Source: Gymnopilus junonius (lineage: Eukaryota; Basidiomycota; Agaricomycetes; Agaricales; Galerinaceae). From it: DNA of 64,000 nucleotides. Under the pieces are notes generated by a model that saw nothing but the letters and a program-made list of their open reading frames with translations, had not been told where the DNA came from and ran no database searches. A program made the position numbers and the translations under genes. Positions 58,222 through 64,000 of this stretch are shown one piece after another; the first letter of the stretch is position 1; every line of letters starts with the position of its first letter. The stretch covers positions 372,001-436,000 of the forward strand of contig JADNYJ010000002.1 of NCBI GenBank assembly GCA_015501075.1, read 5' to 3'.

Positions 58222-59418
58222 ATGGCCTTTTCGCAGAGTGCCACTCGTCTTATAGGTGCGGTGGTGATTTGTCCAGTACCAGAACCTCCATCTCACTCAA
58301 TGCGTAAATGTTTCTTCAGTTCCATTGGCCATTGGCCTTACAGCCATCCAAGCCAGTCTTTACGATGTACCTGGTGGATATCGAGCCGTCATGTTTGACA
58401 GATTTTCGGGTGTCAAGGACAAGGTAGGCTTCAGTTCTATGCCTTTGTCAAGCACCCACTGAATTAATGCAGTCCACTGGTGAAGGTACTCACCTTCTCG
58501 TTCCCTGGCTCCAGCGGGCTATTTTATATGATTGTCGCATAAAGCCACGAGTAACAACTATTCATTTACTTTTTTTTCAAGACAATAACTCATGTTCTCT
58601 GTAGAACATATCCACCACTACAGGGTCGAAAGACATGCAAATGGTTACGATTACTCTCCGTGTGCTTTCTCGTCCAGACCTCGAGCATTTGCCCAAGATT
58701 TACCAGACTTTGGGTTTGGATTATGATGAGAGGGTCCTTCCGTCGATTGGCAATGAAGTACTGAAAAGTATCGTTGCTCAATTTGATGCAGCGGAGCTTA
58801 TCACACAGCGCGAAGTGGTGAGCGTATCTCTTAGCTCAACATTGGCCTCCATCTCACACTTAAATAAGGTGTCTGCGCGTATACGAGCTGATCTACTGCA
58901 ACGTGCTGAAGAATTCCACCTCAGACTGGAAGACGTGTCTATCACCCATCTCACTTTTGGAAAAGTATGTGGTAGTCCCTTGTAATAAAGGAAGAAACGC
59001 AGAGATTTCTTTTTCTAGGAATTTACACAAGCTGTGGAAGCTAAGCAAATTGCCCAGCAAGGTATGCGCTCGTCTTTTGTTCTTGTAGAGTGTTCTCTGA
59101 CCGTATCGATTCAGACGCGGAGCGTGCTAAGTTCATTGTGGAGAAGGTATGGAAATAACGAGAAAGTCAGAATTCATAGTTAAATGCGTTCCATAGGCAG
59201 ACCAAGAACGACAAGCGGCTGTCATACGTGCTGAAGGCGAGGCAGAAGCGGCGCAGACGATTTCAAAAGCTCTGGACAAAGCAGGAGACGCCTTCGTTGC
59301 GCTCCGGAAAATTGAAGCGAGCAAAGCCATTGTACAGTCACTGACGAACAATCCTAACGTGACATATATTCCAAGTGGTGGGGGTAATGTACTTCTGAAT
59401 GTACCAGCACCAAAGTAG
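58222..59418 (+). CDS. PHB1: Prohibitin-1
   Basis: Inner-mitochondrial-membrane scaffold subunit forming rings with prohibitin-2. Exon 1 is [12 protein letters not shown]; the next gives a short membrane segment and [20 protein letters not shown]. Then [80 protein letters not shown] and [19 protein letters not shown] form the Band7/SPFH domain. A coiled coil follows ([38 protein letters not shown]), and the end is [18 protein letters not shown]. Seven or so introns; about 275 residues, the usual prohibitin-1 size. [13 protein letters not shown] and the C-terminus distinguish it from prohibitin-2. Confidence 0.94.
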
Positions 59419-59737
59419 ATAGGATAACGAAAGGAGCTTGATTTGCAGTTCGTTTGTGACCGATTTTAGTTGTGTGATCAAAAAACTCCCACGGAGTCAG
59501 TTCATCCTTGCTCTTGACTGCCATCTAGTCTGTCTGTCTGTATCGTCTCTTTTCTCTTTTCCTCTCCTCTCTCCTCTCTCTCTCCTCTCTCGTATTTTTC
59601 CTCTCTTGTGACGGACTTGTCTATCGTATACAGCCTCCAATTTTTTGTCTTTTGTACGCTTCTAAGTCAGTCCTGTAAATTTACTTCGCTGATCGCCATG
59701 TATGTTTCAGGTCTCATTTTCGCTCGTCTTTTAAATC
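59419..59737. other. Intergenic region between PHB1 and the RNA-binding protein gene
   Basis: Contains the PHB1 3' end and a long CT tract (about 59544-59591) that would lie in the promoter or 5' leader of the downstream gene. No open frame of note. Confidence 0.5.
59544..59591 (+). repeat. Pyrimidine (CT) tract before the RNA-binding protein gene
   Basis: Nearly uninterrupted C/T for about 48 bases, 150-190 bases ahead of the ATG. CT-rich boxes before the start are common in strongly expressed fungal genes; that role is inference. Confidence 0.6.
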
Positions 59738-61290
59738 ATGAATCCAATGGGCATGGGTGGTGTAGCTGAAGCTCCGGTTCGCACATGTTTCTCCATCTCC
59801 TGGTATCTTTTGCTGATCTACTCTGTTTTCTCTTGCTCTGTCTCGTATCACCCGTAATTTTTTCCTGCCCGATGTTCAGAGGAGAGCCCATCTATACGTC
59901 GGAAACCTGAGCCCTCGCGTGACAGAGTACATGCTGACTGAAATCTTTGCTGTTGCTGGCCCTGTACAACACGTCAAAATAATTCCCGACCGAAACTACC
60001 AACATGGCGGCCTTAACTACGGATTCGTCGAATACATGGACATGCGTGCAGCAGAGACTGCCCTCCAGACGTTGAACGGCCGCAAAATATTTGATACTGA
60101 AATCCGAGTTAATTGGGCCTACCAAGGTCAACAAAATAAAGAGGATACGACAGGACACTATCATGTCTTCGTCGGAGATCTTAGCCCCGAAGTCAACGAT
60201 GAGGTCCTTGCAAAGGCTTTCAGCGCTTTTGGGACCATGTCGGATGCCAGGGTAATGTGGGACATGAATTCGGGCAAGTCTCGTGGCTATGGTTTCCTTG
60301 CCTTCCGAGACAAGACCGATGCAGAGCAAGCCATAGCCACTATGAACGGGGAGTGGCTAGGTTCCCGAGCTATTCGCGTCAACTGGGCCAATCAAAAAAC
60401 ACAGGGTGCCCCTGCAGGTGGAAGCGCTTCTCCTCATGCTTCTAGCGGTACTATGGGTGCTGCTGGAGGTGCTCCTGCTCCAATCAATTTCCAAGGCGGT
60501 CCTCTCTCTTATGAATCCGTCGTTCAACAGACCCCGGCTTACAACTCTACGGTCTACGTTGGTAACCTTGTTCCTTACTGCACTCAAGCAGACTTGATTC
60601 CCTTGTTCCAATCTATTGGTTACCTATCGGAGATTCGCATGCAGGCAGATCGTGGCTTTGCCTTCGTCAAACTGGACACCCATGAACATGCGGCAATGGC
60701 AATAGTTCAATTGCAAGGCCAGATGGTCCACGGTCGACCGATCAAATGTAGTTGGGGGAAGGATAGGGCTGACGGCGCAACCGCTCAAGTGAACCCCGTA
60801 AGCCCCACTGCAGCGGCCACACCTTACGGAAATATGGTATGTCTGACATGATTCCTTGTCTAACTTTATGCCCTGAGTTGTACTCCCAGCCCATGTATGG
60901 TATGCCCCAACCGACCACTTATGGACAATATGGATTTGGAGGTTACGCAGGATTCCCTGGTCAAGCGCCTGCAGCACCTGGCGCGGCTGGCCCTGGTTCC
61001 CCGGGAATGCCGCAAGCAGCGAACGCCGGCGGAGCCGGTTTGGGTCTGAACGTTGGTGGCCAACAAACCGCCGGGGATCCGAATGCAGCTGCTGGCGCTC
61101 AACCCTCCCAACCTCAGTGGGGGACTGCTGACCCCAACTACTACTCAAACTATTGGGGAGGTTGGTAACTGTCATATCCACCATTTGTAATCGACTGACG
61201 TTTTATGTTTTATTAGGATACTATAGCCAACAGGCCGCTGCAACGCAGCAGCAATCCGGAGGCGACACGCAGATGCAGGGACCAGCATGA
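59738..61290 (+). CDS. PUB1: Three-RRM RNA-binding protein (PUB1/TIA1 family)
   Basis: Poly(A)/U-rich-RNA binding protein of the PUB1-TIA1 family, linked to mRNA stability and stress granules. Exon 1 is MNPMGMGGVAEAP. RRM1 has RNP2 LYVGNLS and RNP1 NYGFVEYMD. RRM2 has HVFVGDLSPEVNDEVL and RGYGFLAFRD, then VNWANQKTQGAP. A Gly/Ala/Ser linker leads to RRM3 with STVYVGNLVPYCTQADLIPL and RGFAFVKLDTHEHAAM. The C-terminus is a low-complexity prion-like tail rich in Gly, Gln, Tyr and Pro (MYGMPQPTTYGQYGFGGYAG), ending GDTQMQGPA. Introns: about 59777-59880, 60836-60890 and 61161-61217. The spacing of the RRMs fits PUB1/TIA1 best; CSX1- or NAM8-like naming is possible. Confidence 0.88.
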
Positions 61291-61652
61291 ATATTCCACT
61301 ATGTCGAAAAGTTTTCGAAGTTCATTTTCACCCTCACTGAATTATCACATAATAGCGTTCTTAAGTCCCTGCCAAGTATCCCTTCCATTGATTTCGTGAT
61401 TCCTCTGATTCCATTGCGTCTTACCTCCTTTCTATCACTTATTTTTTCTAAGATTACAATCATTTTCCCTTTTTTTGAAAATGCGAATTGAAGATGATAT
61501 TAATCTGCGAGCTCGCCGCTCGTCTGGATTATCTAACTTCATAGTATCGCATATCGAAGGTTAAAGCCATATTAATTATCGAGAAATGGGGTATATATAA
61601 ATTTCAACAGTACCAGAACCCGCCGACTACGTTTATCTCAATTCATCCACTA
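61291..61652. other. Convergent intergenic region
   Basis: AT-rich shared 3' region of the RNA-binding protein gene and ATG16. No gene or notable repeat seen. Confidence 0.45.
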
Positions 61653-62620
61653 TCAGCCATTCGGAGTCAGATTCACTCCTGGGACTGCTTGAGGCATTGG
61701 TCCAGTCTTCCTCGTCTCTGCCTGAGACTCCGGACTGGCTGTCTCTTTTCCCGACCGAGTGGGATCAGGAGACACTGGGGCACTGGAGGATACACCTTCA
61801 GAGTTTTCCCTCCAAGACAGCACGTTTTCATGTCTAGTACGCATGTTCTCATAGAACTCATTTGCCTCGTTCATTCTATTTGCTTCCACTTGCTTTGCAT
61901 CTAACCAACGCTGAAGAAGCTTTGCGTTGTCTTTAGCGAGAATCTGATTGCGTTCCTCTACTTGGCTCAGTTCCAAGAGCGATGTGCTAATCTCATCATG
62001 GAGAATCTGGTCGGGAGAATGAGAATTAGCTTGAGCTTGGCAATTGATGGAGAGAAAATTCACCTGGACTGTCCTATCTTTCTCCGACATTAGTTCAGCG
62101 TGTTGGTCAACTTTACGCCTAAGGGAGACAATCTCGTCTCTGGCTTTTCTCAGGTTTTCAGAGTCGATCCTAGATAGTTCTTCCTTCTCCCGGAGTGTCT
62201 CGTTCATGGATAAGAGGCGCTGAGCATTCTGCCCTTGGGTTTTGTACAGGTTTGCCAATTCATCACGCAAAGACGATATCTGCGTTTCGAGAGATGAAAG
62301 ATACGCTGCTCGAACAGGATTGCTATTGGGGAGATCAACAGAAGCAGGCAAAGGGTAGGACAGTCGCTTACTCCTCTCCTGCGCTTGATAGTCCAGGGGA
62401 CCCTTTTACACTTCCAACTGCTCGAAGAAGAGTTGCATTACGTTCCTTGAGGAGTTTGGTCTGCTGAGCAAGTCTACGATCTTTGACCGAGTGATGAGCC
62501 GCAATGAGATGAATGTAAAGTAGACTTACACTGCTCAATAACAGGAGCGAAAGCAGATTCGTTGTTGTTCCTCTCAGCAAGCCGTAAGCGCAGAAGTTCT
62601 TGCCAGGACGGTTCAGCCAT
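61653..62620 (-). CDS. ATG16: Autophagy protein 16
   Basis: Coiled-coil subunit of the Atg12-Atg5-Atg16 complex that directs lipidation of Atg8 at the phagophore. The start MAEPSWQELLRLRLAERNN at 62620 is the Atg5-binding helix. Introns follow at about 62530 (joining EQY to RRLAQQTKLLKERNATLL) and about 62410 (joining to RLSYPLPASVDLPNSNPVRA). The long coil then runs through SLETQISSLRDELANLYKTQ, EELSRIDSENLRKARDEIV and ISTSLLELSQVEERNQILAK. The conserved end is LLQRWLDAKQVEANRMNEAN followed by EFYENMRTRH, then a disordered tail. There is no WD40 domain, as is normal in fungi. It shares a 122-base divergent promoter gap with YPT7. Confidence 0.85.
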
Positions 62621-62742
62621 TGACTGTGGTAGACGGATAAGCACCAGCGTTCAGTACGCGGAGTTTGAACCGCCCAAATAGGAACTTGACTCTTAACAGC
62701 TTTTGACCCTTTGTCCAACGTCACTGCTTTCTACTTACCAAC

Positions 62743-63690
62743 ATGGGTCGCGTATTGCTCAAGGTTATCTACTTCTTCATCTATTCCGACATACTGTTTA
62801 ACGTTCTCTCCTCCAGGTCATCATTCTCGGAGACAGTGGGTCCGTCTTAAACCACTGCTCGCTCCTAGTCCATTCCTCACTCACCACCTTGGTTACTGTA
62901 GAGTCGGAAAGACGTCACTCATGAATCAATATGTTAATAAGCGCTTCAGCAATCAGTACAAGGCAACGATTGGTGCTGACTTGTAAGTGGGCAACTCCTT
63001 GATATAGTTTCAGATGACAGACCATTCCATTTTACCCCAGCTTGACGAAGGAGGTCATGGTAGACGATCGACTTGTCACTATGCAGGTGCATTTTCTTGC
63101 CTCTATTCAATGTAGACAGCCTTGTCTTACCAATCATAGCTTTGGGATACCGCGGGTCAAGAGCGCTTTCAATCACTTGGCGTTGCATTCTATCGAGGCG
63201 CTGACTGCTGTGTTCTCGTCTACGACGTCAACAGCGCTAAATCTTTTGAAACCCTTGACAGCTGGCGCGACGAGTTTTTGATTCAAGCTAGCCCTCATGA
63301 CCCCGAGAATTTCCCTTTTGTTGTGCTAGGTAACAAGATAGACGTGGAAGAGGGGAAACGACAGGTACACACATACCAGCATATTCTGATATATCTCTCT
63401 ATTTATCGCTTCCTTTACAGGTCACCCAGAAGCGTGCAATGACGTGGTGCCAATCGAAAGGCAACATCCCGTATTTTGAGACTTCTGCCAAAGAAGCTAT
63501 CAATGTAGAACAAGCCTTCCAAACAATTGCCAAGAATGCCTTGCAACAAGAAGCAGAGGAACAGCTGTATGTGTCTGTCTCACCTTTTTGCCCGTACAGT
63601 ACACTTACATGCATTTATAGATACGTGGATTATCCTGACCCAATCCAACTTGATTCTGAGAGTTCCCAAAGCTATGGCTGCAATTGTTAA
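62743..63690 (+). CDS. YPT7: Rab7-type small GTPase
   Basis: Vacuolar/late-endosomal Rab GTPase that recruits HOPS for membrane fusion, including autophagosome-vacuole fusion. Exons join to [35 protein letters not shown] (P-loop GDSGVGKT) and ATIGADFLTKEV (switch I). Next are [14 protein letters not shown] (G3, switch II), [29 protein letters not shown] (NKxD), [16 protein letters not shown] (SAK) and the end QSYGCNC, a C-x-C geranylgeranylation site typical of Rab7. Introns at about 62764-62816, 62838-62901, 62984-63041, 63087-63155, 63365-63420 and 63568-63620. Full length, about 205 residues. Confidence 0.95.
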
Positions 63691-63753
63691 CAAGGCTCTA
63701 TACCTTGTGTCGCGATACATGACCGCTTTTTCCTCACTTCATACGATCTAGGA

Positions 63754-64000
63754 CTATTCATATTTTTTTCCCGTTCTACTTGGAAGCTTCCCTTTCACTT
63801 CACGCTCCAGAAGTTTTTGTAATTTGCCCTCGATAGTACTTAACGTGCCAAATCTATAATATAATGAGAGCTCGATGACTAATAGGTTAGGTAAATGATT
63901 ATGTAACTCTGCGACGAGCGAAGCGAGGAGTTCCCGGACCGGCACGTCGCCGAGCCAGATGCGCTACTGCTTTCACAACGGAGGAGCGGTAGCGACGACC
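63754..64000 (-). CDS. 3' end of an unidentified gene (partial)
   Basis: The minus strand has an open frame ending at 63754 with TIEGKLQKLLEREVKGKL followed by a basic end (PSRTGKKYE). It may continue upstream through LGDVPVRELLASLVAEL, or through an intron whose acceptor lies near 63870. The amphipathic, Lys/Glu-rich end looks protein-like, but no family is recognisable and the gene leaves the window. If real, it converges on YPT7 with 63 bases between stops. Confidence 0.3.

Overview
This window is nuclear DNA of a filamentous basidiomycete, most probably a saprotrophic agaricomycete (mushroom). Genes lie on both strands, are packed closely, and are cut by many introns of about 45-75 bases. 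The proteins read as basidiomycete versions of conserved eukaryotic families. The two plant-cell-wall enzymes, a GH74 xyloglucanase and a CBM1-GH3 beta-glucosidase, fit a litter or wood decayer. Nothing in the sequence fixes genus or species. No tRNA, rRNA, CRISPR array or intact transposon was recognised. All exon joins were worked out by eye from reading frame, GT/GC-AG signals and family motifs, so ends and introns are models.

Layout. 1-13 kb: the 5' part of a GH74 gene, an amino-acid permease, an LRR-RhoGEF-PH signalling protein, Elongator subunit ELP4 and the mitochondrial peptidase IMP1. 12.6-20 kb: a TTC1-like TPR protein, a short-chain dehydrogenase, LYS1, an unknown proline-rich protein and a first INO80 subunit 1 gene (copy A). 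20-29 kb: TIM8, an acyltransferase, an F-box-like LRR protein, an alpha/beta hydrolase and a second, inverted INO80 subunit 1 gene (copy B). 29-42.5 kb: a MIT-domain protein, a Cdc11-type septin, mitochondrial MSH1, an ACO2-type aconitase and an unknown protein. 42.5-48.4 kb: a poorly resolved stretch with a small ORF and a 25-bp inverted duplication, then the beta-glucosidase. 49-64 kb: an oxysterol-binding protein, GND1 (6-phosphogluconate dehydrogenase), an ASNSD1-like protein, PHB1, a PUB1/TIA1-like RNA-binding protein, ATG16, YPT7 (Rab7) and the 3' end of an unknown gene.

The genes are mainly housekeeping. Five products are mitochondrial (IMP1, TIM8, MSH1, ACO2, PHB1), two belong to fungal lysine synthesis (LYS1, and ACO2 by family role), and ATG16 and YPT7 act in autophagy and vacuole fusion from a shared 122-bp promoter gap. 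No biosynthetic cluster or defence system is visible.

The most useful second-look items are: two divergent INO80 subunit 1 paralogues within 11 kb in inverted orientation; three single-base frame breaks inside otherwise intact genes, one in the PEGT motif of the acyltransferase; three probable GC-AG introns; a 12-base exon splitting the catalytic Asp codon of the beta-glucosidase; and several extremely short gaps between genes.
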